This document shows, piece by piece, positions 1 to 5,378 of a stretch of DNA of 5,378 bases. Numbering within the stretch: position 1 is the stretch's first letter; every line of letters begins with the position of its first letter. This DNA is from Roseovarius sp. (GTDB lineage: Bacteria; Pseudomonadota; Alphaproteobacteria; Rhodobacterales; Rhodobacteraceae), in contig JAASSQ010000208.1 of assembly GCA_021767845.1 (NCBI GenBank), positions 1-5,378 of the forward strand, written 5' to 3'. The position numbers and the translations under genes were made by a program. Below the pieces are notes generated by a model. The model did not search any database and had not been told where the DNA came from. It worked only from the letters and a program-made list of their open reading frames with translations.

Positions 1-3000
1 CCATCGTCACGCCGAAGAGGCGGTCCATCCGGCTCATGGTGACGGCGTGGTGGGTGATGATGAGAAAGCGGGTTTCGGTGCGGCGGCACATCTCGTCCAG
101 AAGGTCGCAGAAACGGCCGACGTTGGCATCGTCGAGCGGCGCATCGACCTCGTCCAGCACGCAGATCGGCGCCGGGTTTGCAAGGAACACGGCGAAGATC
201 AGCGCCAGCGCCGTCAGGGTCTGTTCGCCCCCCGACAACAGCGACAGGGTGGCCAGTTTCTTGCCCGGCGGCTGGCACATGATCTCCAGCCCGGCATCGA
301 GGGGATCGTCGCTTTCGACCATGACGAGGTTGGCCTCGCCGCCGCCGAACAGGTGGCGGAACAGCATGGCAAAGTTGGAATTGACCTGTTCGAACGCGGT
401 CAGCAGGCGTTCGCGCCCCTCGCGGTTGAGGCTGGCGATGCCGCTGCGCAATTCGCGGATGGCCTGTTCCAGATCCTCTTTCTCGGCCACGAGCGTGTCA
501 TGTTCTTCCTGCACGTCGCGGGCGTCTTCCTCGGCGCGCAGGTTCACCGCGCCAAGGGCATCGCGCTGTCGTTTCAGGCGGTTCACATCGGCTTCGATCG
601 CTTCTGACGCCGGCATGTTTTCGGGATCGGCATCGAGCCGCTCCAGGAGCTTGTCGGGCGTGGTGTCCTGTTCCTCGGCGATGCGTTCGGCGGCATAGGC
701 GAGAGCGTCGCGCGCGGCATCGCAACGGGCCTCGGACCGGGCGCGGGCCTCGCGCGCCTCGGAGGCGTGGCGCTCGGCGTCGCGTTCGGCGGTCACGGCC
801 TCGCGCGCGGCGCTTTCGGCGGCGGAGAGCGCGTCGGCGGCCTCGGCGCGGCGGGCCTGTGCCTTGTCGATCTCGGTGCCCAGTTCGGCGCGCTTGGCGG
901 CGATTTCCTCGGGCGCGGCGGAGGCCTCGGCCAAGTCGGCCTCGGACGCCTCCTTGCGCTCGAGCAGTTCGGCGCTGCGTTTCTCGGCGGTTTCGAGACG
1001 GTGGCGCCAGCCGCTGATTTCCTTGGTGATTTCCTGCGCGCGGCGCGTGCGCGCCTCGCCTTCGCGGCGCAGTTCGTCATGGGCGGACCGCTTGGCCATC
1101 ATGGTCATGCGCGCGGCCTCGACCGTCATCTTGACATCCTCGACCTCGGCACGCGCCGCATCGAGATCGCCCAGATCCTTCACCCCCTTCTCGGCCTCGG
1201 CCAGTTGCTTGCGCGCGGCCAGAGCCTCTTCCTCGTGGCGGGTGACGGCGAGGCCCATCGATTCCAGCTTGGACTGGGCGAGGTTGCGATCCGCCTCGGC
1301 GCGGCTGAGGGCGCGGTTGGCCTGGTTCATCTCGGCATCGGCGGCGCGGCGATCCTCGCGCGCCTTGCGGTCGGCCTCGGTCAGGTCGGCGAGCTTTTGC
1401 CGCAGGGCTTCGTGCGCGCGGGCGGCGCCATCGGCGCGGGCCGTGGCATGGGCCAGCTGCTGCTTGAGCTCTTCGAGCCGGTTCAATTGTTGCAAGCGCA
1501 GGGCCGCCGCCGAGGGCGCATCCTCGGCCCAGGCGCGGTAGCCGTCCCAGCGCCACAGGTCGCCCTCGGTCGTGACAAGGCGCTGGCCGGGTTTGAGCTG
1601 CGTCTGAAGGCGGGGGCCGTCCTCGGGATCGACCAGACCGATCTGCGACATGCGGCGGGCCAGCACCTCGGGCACGGTGACATGCGCCGACAGGGCGCTT
1701 ACGCCGTCCGGCAGGGTCTGCGACGTGCCATAGCCGGGCAGGAGCGCCCAGCCGGTAGGCCCATCAGCCTCGACCTGCGGGGCGCGCAGATCGTCGGCCA
1801 GTGCCGCACCGAGCGCCTTTTCATACCCCGGCGCCACCTGCAGCATGTCGAGGATCTGCCCGCCCTCGGCGGTGTCGCGCTCGACCAGCTTGGCCAGTGC
1901 CGTGACCTCGGCCGAGAGCGCGTTGACCTCGCCCTCGGCCTCGGACCGCTCGGACCGTGCCGTGGCCTCGCGCGTCTGGGTTTCCGCGCGGGCCTCGTCG
2001 GCGGCGTTGAGCGCGTCTTCGGCGGCCTTGGCCTTGGCAACGGCGGCCTTCTCGGCGGCCTGCGCAACCTCGAAATCATGGCCCGCCTTGGCGAGCGCCT
2101 CTTTCGCGGTGGCGGCGGCATCGCGGGCGCGGGCGGCCTCGGCCTCGCTTTTCTCGAGCGTCTTGCGGCTGTCTTCCAGCAGGCGCTGCGCGGATTGGTG
2201 GCGCGCGGCCAGCCGGGCCACGTCCTCGGTCAGCTGGCTGAGCTGGGTCTCGCGATCCTGCAGGATCTGCGCGGCCTCGCGCGACTCTGCGGCCGCGGCG
2301 GCCAGCCGGTCGTCATGCCCATCGCCGGCCTTTTCCAGCTCGCGCGCCTCCCATTCCAGCCGCTCGATGGTTTCGCCGGCGTCCCGGTTGAGACCGGACT
2401 CGCGCTCGATGTCGCGGGTCAGTTGCTCGATCCGGTTCTGCAGGGTTTCGATGCGGGCGCGGGCGTTTTCCTCCTGCTCGTTGAGGGTGTCGCGCTGCAC
2501 CTGGAGCCGCTGCAGGATGGCGGCGGCGATCGCCTCTTCCTCGCGCAGGGGCGGCAGGGCGTCGTCGGCCTTGGCGCGGGCCTTGGCGGCGTCGCGCGCG
2601 GCGGCCTCGGCGCGGGCCGCGGAGGTGGTGCGCTCGCGAAGCTCGTCTTCGGCGCGGGCGCGGGCCTCGTCGGCCTCTTTCCAGCGGCGATAGAGCAACA
2701 GCCCCTCGGCCTGCCGCAGGTCTTCGCCGATGGCGCGGTAGCGCGCGGCCTGCCTGGCCTGCCGGGCCAGCTGCGCCAGTTGCCCGGCCAGTTGTTCGAT
2801 CACGTCATCCACCCGCGCAAGGTTCTGTTCCGCGCCCTTGAGCTTCAACTCGGCCTCGTGCCGGCGCTGGTAGAGACCGGAAATCCCGGCCGCTTCTTCC
2901 AGGATCCGGCGGCGCGATTTCGGCTTGGCGTTGATGAGTTCGGAAATCTGCCCCTGCCGCACCAGCGCCGGGGAATGCGCGCCGGTCGAGGCATCGGCAA

Positions 3001-3391
3001 AGAGCATCTGCACGTCGCGGGCGCGCACGTCCTTGCCGTTGACCTTGTAGGCGCTACCCACGTCGCGGGTGATGCGGCGGACGATGTCCAGGTGATCGCT
3101 GTCGTTGAAGCCCGACGGCGCCAGCCGGTCGGAATTGTCGATATGGATCGAGACCTCGGCGAAATTGCGCGCCGCGCGCGAGGCGGTGCCGGCGAAGATC
3201 ACGTCCTCCATCCCGCCGCCGCGCATCGCGGTCGGGCGGTTCTCGCCCATCACCCAGCGCAGCGCCTCCAGCAGGTTCGACTTGCCGCAGCCGTTCGGCC
3301 CCACGACCCCGGTCAGACCGTCCGCGATATGCAGGTCGGTTGGATCGACGAAGCTTTTGAAGCCGGTCAGTCTGAGCTTGGAGAACTGCAA
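1..3391 (-). CDS. smc: Chromosome segregation protein SMC (partial, C-terminal tip off the left edge)
   Basis: SMC is the ATPase of the bacterial condensin complex (with ScpA and ScpB); it loads on DNA near the origin and extrudes or tethers DNA so that sister chromosomes separate. My translation gives 1130 codons with no stop or frameshift. The N-terminal head (about 1-165) has Walker A GPNGCGKS at 31-38 and the Q-loop in VRQGQIS around 146-149. A long Ala/Glu/Arg-rich coiled coil follows to about 500. The hinge lies at about 510-620 (PGYEKALGAALADDL from 521, EGDLWRWDGY at 609-618). The returning coil runs to about 960. The C-terminal head has the ABC signature LSGGEQ at 1052-1057, Walker B VLDEVD at 1078-1083, D-loop LDD and the H-loop histidines of ITHH near 1114-1115. 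The frame is open to the edge, and family members are usually about 1150 residues, so roughly 20 residues are missing. The TTG start at 3391 is chosen because family proteins begin just before FSKLRLTGFKSF and GAGG lies a few bases upstream. No codirectional gene precedes it within the window. Confidence 0.97.
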   Translation of the reverse strand, partial: MQFSKLRLTGFKSFVDPTDLHIADGLTGVVGPNGCGKSNLLEALRWVMGENRPTAMRGGGMEDVIFAGTASRAARNFAEVSIHIDNSDRLAPSGFNDSDHLDIVRRITRDVGSAYKVNGKDVRARDVQMLFADASTGAHSPALVRQGQISELINAKPKSRRRILEEAAGISGLYQRRHEAELKLKGAEQNLARVDDVIEQLAGQLAQLARQARQAARYRAIGEDLRQAEGLLLYRRWKEADEARARAEDELRERTTSAARAEAAARDAAKARAKADDALPPLREEEAIAAAILQRLQVQRDTLNEQEENARARIETLQNRIEQLTRDIERESGLNRDAGETIERLEWEARELEKAGDGHDDRLAAAAAESREAAQILQDRETQLSQLTEDVARLAARHQSAQRLLEDSRKTLEKSEAEAARARDAAATAKEALAKAGHDFEVAQAAEKAAVAKAKAAEDALNAADEARAETQTREATARSERSEAEGEVNALSAEVTALAKLVERDTAEGGQILDMLQVAPGYEKALGAALADDLRAPQVEADGPTGWALLPGYGTSQTLPDGVSALSAHVTVPEVLARRMSQIGLVDPEDGPRLQTQLKPGQRLVTTEGDLWRWDGYRAWAEDAPSAAALRLQQLNRLEELKQQLAHATARADGAARAHEALRQKLADLTEADRKAREDRRAADAEMNQANRALSRAEADRNLAQSKLESMGLAVTRHEEEALAARKQLAEAEKGVKDLGDLDAARAEVEDVKMTVEAARMTMMAKRSAHDELRREGEARTRRAQEITKEISGWRHRLETAEKRSAELLERKEASEADLAEASAAPEEIAAKRAELGTEIDKAQARRAEAADALSAAESAAREAVTAERDAERHASEAREARARSEARCDAARDALAYAAERIAEEQDTTPDKLLERLDADPENMPASEAIEADVNRLKRQRDALGAVNLRAEEDARDVQEEHDTLVAEKEDLEQAIRELRSGIASLNREGRERLLTAFEQVNSNFAMLFRHLFGGGEANLVMVESDDPLDAGLEIMCQPPGKKLATLSLLSGGEQTLTALALIFAVFLANPAPICVLDEVDAPLDDANVGRFCDLLDEMCRRTETRFLIITHHAVTMSRMDRLFGVTM

Positions 3392-3393
3392 GG

Positions 3394-3400
3394 GCACCTC
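3394..3400 (-). promoter_or_regulatory. Ribosome binding site deciding the TTG start of smc
   Basis: Read on the minus strand, CCCGAGGTGCCC precedes the TTG codon. GAGGTG is a good Shine-Dalgarno match with about 4 bases between it and TTG. An in-frame GTG lies two codons upstream but overlaps this GAGG motif and has no purine-rich site of its own. An in-frame ATG 26 codons upstream (3469) has no visible ribosome site. TTG is therefore the best-supported start. Confidence 0.65.
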
Positions 3401-3426
3401 GGGCCGCTGATTCCGTGAGTTTGGAA

Positions 3427-3456
3427 AATGTGGGGCCGGGGTGCATGGCCTGTCAA
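3427..3456 (-). promoter_or_regulatory. Candidate sigma70-type promoter of smc
   Basis: On the minus strand a perfect -35 hexamer TTGACA (3456-3451) is followed after 18 bases by CACATT (3432-3427), a weak -10. Transcription would begin near 3420, giving a leader of about 30 bases before the TTG start. This would make smc the first gene of its transcript. The -35 match is seen directly; promoter activity is inferred. Confidence 0.45.
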
Positions 3457-3490
3457 CGACAAACCCCATGATATGGGCCCAATCGGGCAG

Positions 3491-3499
3491 TTATCCACA
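3491..3499 (+). promoter_or_regulatory. DnaA box (perfect TTATCCACA) upstream of smc
   Basis: TTATCCACA matches the canonical high-affinity DnaA box TTATNCACA exactly. It sits about 35 bases upstream of the candidate smc -35 element and about 77 bases upstream of the candidate hupE -35 element, beside an A+T-rich patch (about 3500-3515) that is unusual in this G+C-rich window. I saw no second box, so this is not an origin. It could tie smc transcription to DnaA activity and the replication cycle, or simply be a titration site. The match is seen; the role is inferred. Confidence 0.45.
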
Positions 3500-3561
3500 A
3501 GATATATGCAATAATCCGCCCATTCACCTCTTGGCACCCATGCCGCAGACGGGCCAGGGGC

Positions 3562-3575
3562 GGTCGGAATCGACC
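3562..3575. repeat. Short perfect dyad abutting the hupE -35 element
   Basis: GGTCG and CGACC form a perfect 5-base inverted repeat separated by GAAT, ending one base before the TTGACG -35 candidate. Its placement is that of an operator for a dimeric regulator, or it may be chance in G+C-rich DNA. No family of regulator can be named from it. Confidence 0.25.
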
Positions 3576-3604
3576 TTGACGCATCGGGGACGTGCGGTCA
3601 TACC
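3576..3604 (+). promoter_or_regulatory. Candidate sigma70-type promoter of the riboswitch-hupE transcript
   Basis: TTGACG (3576-3581) is followed, after exactly 17 bases, by CATACC (3599-3604). The -35 matches five of six consensus positions; the -10 is weak, as is common in G+C-rich alphaproteobacteria. Initiation would fall at about 3611, directly before the first base of riboswitch helix P1 (3612). That agreement with an independently recognised RNA is the main support. Confidence 0.5.
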
Positions 3605-3611
3605 AAGGGCT

Positions 3612-3802
3612 GCATGGTTCCCATTCGAGGTGCAAAGCACCGGGGATGAAACAGGGAATGACGTGACGGCGGACCCATTTCGGGCGCCCATGCGTCAGCC
3701 GCCCCCGCGACTGTAAGCGGAGAGCGCGCGCCGACACGCCACTGGAATTGTCCGGGAAGGCCGGCGCCCGCAACGACCCGCGAGCCAGGAGACCGGCCAT
3801 GC
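3612..3802 (+). promoter_or_regulatory. Cobalamin (B12) riboswitch
   Basis: This is a cis-acting RNA that binds adenosylcobalamin or a related cobalamin and turns off the downstream gene. The conserved blocks occur in order. GGTGC-AAA-GCACC forms a hairpin near 3630, followed by GATGAAACAGGGAA. CCGCGACTGTAAGCGG lies at about 3705-3720, GCCACTG at 3738-3744, GGGAAGGCC at 3754-3762, and the B12 box AGCCAGGAGACC at 3783-3794. GCATGG (3612-3617) pairs perfectly with CCATGC (3797-3802) to close helix P1, which sets the boundaries. The aptamer is complete and its size is normal for the family (Rfam Cobalamin). It lies 135 bases ahead of hupE, which it should repress when cobalamin is plentiful. The exact ligand form cannot be decided by eye. 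Confidence 0.95.
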
Positions 3803-3804
3803 GT

Positions 3805-3822
3805 CGGGCGATGTATCGCCCG
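3805..3822 (+). promoter_or_regulatory. Hairpin directly after the aptamer (expression platform element)
   Basis: CGGGCGA and TCGCCCG form a perfect 7-base-pair stem closed by the loop TGTA, two bases after helix P1 ends. No U-run follows, so it is not itself an intrinsic terminator. It is probably part of the switching region. Its 3' arm can also pair with CGGGCG at 3867-3872, so the two structures would exclude each other. Confidence 0.45.
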
Positions 3823-3832
3823 GTTCAGACAA

Positions 3833-3854
3833 CAACGGACGGGGTGTGCCGTTG
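3833..3854 (+). promoter_or_regulatory. Second leader hairpin of the hupE 5' region
   Basis: CAACGG (3833-3838) and CCGTTG (3849-3854) form a perfect 6-base-pair stem with a 10-base G-rich loop. No U-run follows. The loop segment GGTGT could instead pair with ACACC at 3863-3867. The structure is seen; a regulatory role is inferred from its position between aptamer and gene. The G+C-rich stretch from 3866 to 3890 that follows can also fold locally. Confidence 0.3.
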
Positions 3855-3903
3855 AGGGACCGACACCGGGCGCGTCGCGCCGGCCGGGCCTCTGACGATA
3901 CCC

Positions 3904-3931
3904 CCCCCTTAAACACCGCAACCCGAGGGGG
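3904..3931 (+). promoter_or_regulatory. Ribosome binding site of hupE with an upstream C-tract able to sequester it
   Basis: GAGGGGG (3925-3931) is the Shine-Dalgarno sequence, 6 bases before the ATG at 3938. The run of eight C bases at 3901-3908, followed by TT, supplies CCCCCTT (3904-3910). This can pair with the whole GAGGGGG (five G-C pairs, one A-U and one G-U) across a 14-base loop. This is the arrangement expected for translational control by a riboswitch, in which the site is hidden in the off state. Pairing potential is seen; the switch mechanism is inferred. Confidence 0.5.
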
Positions 3932-3937
3932 ACAGAC

Positions 3938-4582
3938 ATGAAGAAAATTCTTGCCATCGCCGCGGCGGCCAGCCTGGCATCGCCCGCATTCGCGCACCAT
4001 CCGCTGGCCGGCCAGCCGATGGAAACCTTCGGCCACGGGCTTCTGTCCGGGGTGGGCCACCCTGTGCTGGGCTTCGACCACCTGTTCTTCGTGATCGCGA
4101 TGGGCATCGCCGCGCTGTTCACGGCACATCGCTTCGCCGCGCCGGGCGCTTACATCGCCGCCATGCTGGCGGGCTGCGGGCTGATGTATGCGGGCATCGC
4201 GATGCCGGTGCAGGAGGCCGTGATCGTCCTGTCGCTGCTGGTCATGGGCGGCGTCGTCCTGTCGGGCCGCGCGCTTGGCGCGGGCACGGCCATCGCGCTT
4301 TTCGCCGGGTTCGGCCTGTTCCACGGCGCGGCCTTTGGCGGCAGCATCGCTGGCCAGGAAGGCGGCGTGGGCGCGGGTGTCCTGGTGGGCTACCTGATCG
4401 GGCTGGGCGTGATCCAATACGCCATCGCGATCGCCGCCGGCTGGGTCGCCGAGAAGGTGCTGGGCGCCACCGAGGCCAGCGCGATCAACGCGCGACTGGT
4501 GGGTGCGATGATCGCCGGGGTCGGTGTTTTCCTGAGCCTGGAGATGATCGAAGGCCCGCTGCTGGCAGCGATCTCGGGCTGA
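3938..4582 (+). CDS. hupE: HupE/UreJ-family membrane protein, probable cobalt (or nickel) importer
   Basis: This 214-residue integral membrane protein of the HupE/UreJ family probably imports Co2+ for B12 synthesis. The family was named from hydrogenase and urease clusters, where nickel is the cargo; here the B12 riboswitch and the cobW neighbour point to cobalt. Residues 1-19 form a signal peptide (KK, then an alanine-rich core ending SPAFA), and cleavage would expose His20-His21 at the new N-terminus. The family motif HPVLGFDH lies at 41-48 and a second motif, FHG, at 128-130; these His/Asp residues are the likely metal path. About six hydrophobic segments follow: roughly 49-63, 70-89, 93-108, 112-132, 144-168 and 187-204. 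The length is usual for the family. The ATG at 3938 has GAGGGGG six bases upstream and is the only start that preserves the signal peptide. Expression should fall when cobalamin is abundant. Substrate is inferred from context; nickel cannot be excluded by sequence. Confidence 0.92.
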   Translation: MKKILAIAAAASLASPAFAHHPLAGQPMETFGHGLLSGVGHPVLGFDHLFFVIAMGIAALFTAHRFAAPGAYIAAMLAGCGLMYAGIAMPVQEAVIVLSLLVMGGVVLSGRALGAGTAIALFAGFGLFHGAAFGGSIAGQEGGVGAGVLVGYLIGLGVIQYAIAIAAGWVAEKVLGATEASAINARLVGAMIAGVGVFLSLEMIEGPLLAAISG

Positions 4583-4597
4583 TCCGGTTGCATTCCC

Positions 4598-4632
4598 AAG
4601 GGCGGCCCGTATGCGGGGCCGCCCTTTTCTTT
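4598..4632 (+). terminator. Intrinsic terminator between hupE and cobW
   Basis: AAGGGCGGCCC (4598-4608) and GGGCCGCCCTT (4616-4626) form a perfect 11-base-pair stem with a 7-base loop, followed by a T-rich run (TTTTCTTT from 4625). It begins 16 bases after the hupE stop and lies 33 bases before cobW. It should end most hupE transcripts. The stem is also symmetric enough to act weakly on the other strand, but no minus-strand gene ends here. Confidence 0.85.
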
Positions 4633-4651
4633 GCCCGCTTCTGAACCTGAC

Positions 4652-4657
4652 GGAAGG
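4652..4657 (+). promoter_or_regulatory. Ribosome binding site of cobW
   Basis: GGAAGG lies 7 bases before the ATG at 4665. It supports this start; the translated product then begins MLQSKIPATVVTGFLG, with Walker A at the distance from the N-terminus that is usual for the family. Confidence 0.6.
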
Positions 4658-4664
4658 TGCCGCC

Positions 4665-5378
4665 ATGCTGCAAAGCAAGATTCCCGCCACGGTCGTGACC
4701 GGCTTTCTGGGGGCCGGAAAGACGACCCTGATCCGGCACATGCTGGAAAACGCCAACGGCAAGCGCATCGCGCTGATCATCAACGAATTCGGCGATCTGG
4801 GCGTTGATGGCGGCATCCTGACGGGCTGTGGCATCGAGGGCTGTGCCGAGGACGATGTGATGGAACTGTCGAACGGTTGCATCTGCTGCACCGTGGTCGA
4901 GGATTTCATCCCCACCATGCAGAAGTTGCTGGAGCGCGAGAAGGCGCCCGACCATATCGTGATCGAAACCAGCGGGCTGGCCCTGCCCCAGCCGCTGGTG
5001 CGCGCCTTCAACTGGCCCGAGATCGCCACCCGAGTCACGGTCGATGGCGTGGTCACGGTGGTCGACGGCAAGGCCGTGGCCGAGGGCCGCTTCGCCCATG
5101 ACGTGGCCGCTGTCGATGCCCAGCGCGCGCGGGACGAGAACCTGGATCACGAAACGCCGCTCTCCGAGCTGTTCGCCGACCAGGTGGCCTGTGCCGACAT
5201 GATCGTTGTCAACAAGGCCGATCTTCTGGGCGAGGCCGAGACCGGCGCATTGGTGGACCGGCTGACCGCCGAAAGCCGCGACGGCGTGCAGGTGGTCAAG
5301 TCGGTCATGGGCGCGCTGCCGGTGGATGTGCTGCTGGGGCAAGGCGTGGGCGCCGAGGGCGACATGGACGCCCGCCAC
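4665..5378 (+). CDS. cobW: CobW, G3E-family GTPase / cobalt metallochaperone (partial, right edge)
   Basis: CobW is a cytoplasmic GTP-dependent metallochaperone of the G3E family, thought to deliver Co(II) to the aerobic cobaltochelatase CobNST. The 238 codons seen here are the GTPase domain. Walker A GFLGAGKT is at 13-20, and INEFGDLGVDG at 39-49 is the switch region. The metal-binding motif CICC occupies 72-75 within SNGCICCTV. ETSG is at 101-104, VDG near 133-135, and the guanine-specificity motif NKAD at 183-186. Two further cysteines in CGIEGC (55-60) fit cobalamin-type CobW better than the zinc-linked YjiA/ZNG1-like relatives, as far as I recall. The frame is open to the edge; family members are about 350 residues, so roughly a third is missing, including the C-terminal CobW domain. 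The gene follows hupE by 82 bases with a terminator between. The next gene could be cobN, but that is not visible. Confidence 0.94.
   Translation, partial: MLQSKIPATVVTGFLGAGKTTLIRHMLENANGKRIALIINEFGDLGVDGGILTGCGIEGCAEDDVMELSNGCICCTVVEDFIPTMQKLLEREKAPDHIVIETSGLALPQPLVRAFNWPEIATRVTVDGVVTVVDGKAVAEGRFAHDVAAVDAQRARDENLDHETPLSELFADQVACADMIVVNKADLLGEAETGALVDRLTAESRDGVQVVKSVMGALPVDVLLGQGVGAEGDMDARH

Noticed and set aside
767..3418. 883-codon open frame on the plus strand opposite smc
   Set aside because: It is fully antisense to the coding frame of a clearly recognisable SMC, made of low-complexity Gly/Leu/Ala-rich sequence without any domain I recognise. Codon-aligned antisense of GCC/GAG/CGC-rich coiled coil in G+C-rich DNA commonly lacks stops.
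3467..3469. In-frame ATG as the start of smc
   Set aside because: It lies upstream of the perfect TTGACA -35 candidate, has no Shine-Dalgarno sequence, and would add a proline-rich extension not typical of SMC.
3477..3488. Inverted repeat GCCC-AATC-GGGC
   Set aside because: The four-base arms are within what chance gives in G+C-rich DNA.
3491..3515. Replication origin, based on the DnaA box and A+T-rich patch
   Set aside because: Only one DnaA box is seen and there is no cluster, repeat array or dnaA/parAB/hem-type origin neighbourhood.
3441..3716. 91-codon plus-strand frame in the intergenic region
   Set aside because: It overlaps the candidate promoter and the first half of the riboswitch, has no good ribosome site and shows no recognisable protein features.
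3695..5071. 458-codon open frame on the minus strand
   Set aside because: It runs antisense through cobW, the terminator, hupE and the riboswitch; all of these are well supported on the plus strand, and the translation shows no family motif.
4485..5378. 297-codon open frame on the minus strand at the right edge
   Set aside because: It is antisense to cobW, whose Walker A, CICC and NKAD motifs fix the true strand and frame.
1..5378. CRISPR array, tRNA/rRNA gene, insertion sequence or phage attachment site
   Set aside because: I saw no spaced direct repeats, no tRNA cloverleaf or rRNA sequence, and no transposase, terminal inverted repeats or integrase.

Overview
The window reads as chromosomal DNA of an alphaproteobacterium, most likely a member of the Rhodobacteraceae/Roseobacteraceae. 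This is inferred from the high G+C content, the sequence character of the SMC protein (N-terminal FSKLRLTGFKSFVDPT and the short hinge) and the alphaproteobacterial style of CobW. No sequence search was possible, so the taxon is an impression and not a measurement.

Layout. (1) Positions 1-3391, minus strand: almost all of the gene for the chromosome-segregation ATPase SMC (1130 codons visible; the last C-terminal residues lie beyond the left edge). It is one uninterrupted frame that starts at a TTG codon. The long open frames on the opposite strand are shadows of this alanine/glutamate/arginine-rich coiled-coil gene. (2) Positions 3392-3937: a divergent intergenic region of about 550 bases. 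It holds a candidate smc promoter (minus), a perfect DnaA-box match, a small dyad, a candidate promoter (plus), and a clear cobalamin (B12, AdoCbl-type) riboswitch at about 3612-3802. A structured leader follows, in which a C-tract can pair with the ribosome-binding site of the next gene. (3) Positions 3938-4582, plus: a HupE/UreJ-family membrane protein with a signal peptide. (4) Positions 4598-4632: a strong intrinsic terminator. (5) Positions 4665 to the right edge, plus: the first 238 codons of cobW, a G3E-family GTPase/metallochaperone.

How it fits together. The plus-strand unit is a cobalt-supply module for vitamin B12 synthesis. When cobalamin is plentiful the riboswitch should shut off hupE, a presumed cobalt importer. 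CobW is the presumed chaperone that hands Co(II) to the aerobic cobaltochelatase (CobN, often encoded next, is outside the window). The terminator between hupE and cobW implies that cobW receives only read-through transcription or has its own promoter.

The genes belong to known families and I see no wholly new system. The points most worth a second look are in the intergenic DNA: the RBS-sequestering C-tract, the possible leader peptide started from the riboswitch core, the alternative stems, the hupE-cobW terminator, and the DnaA box upstream of smc.
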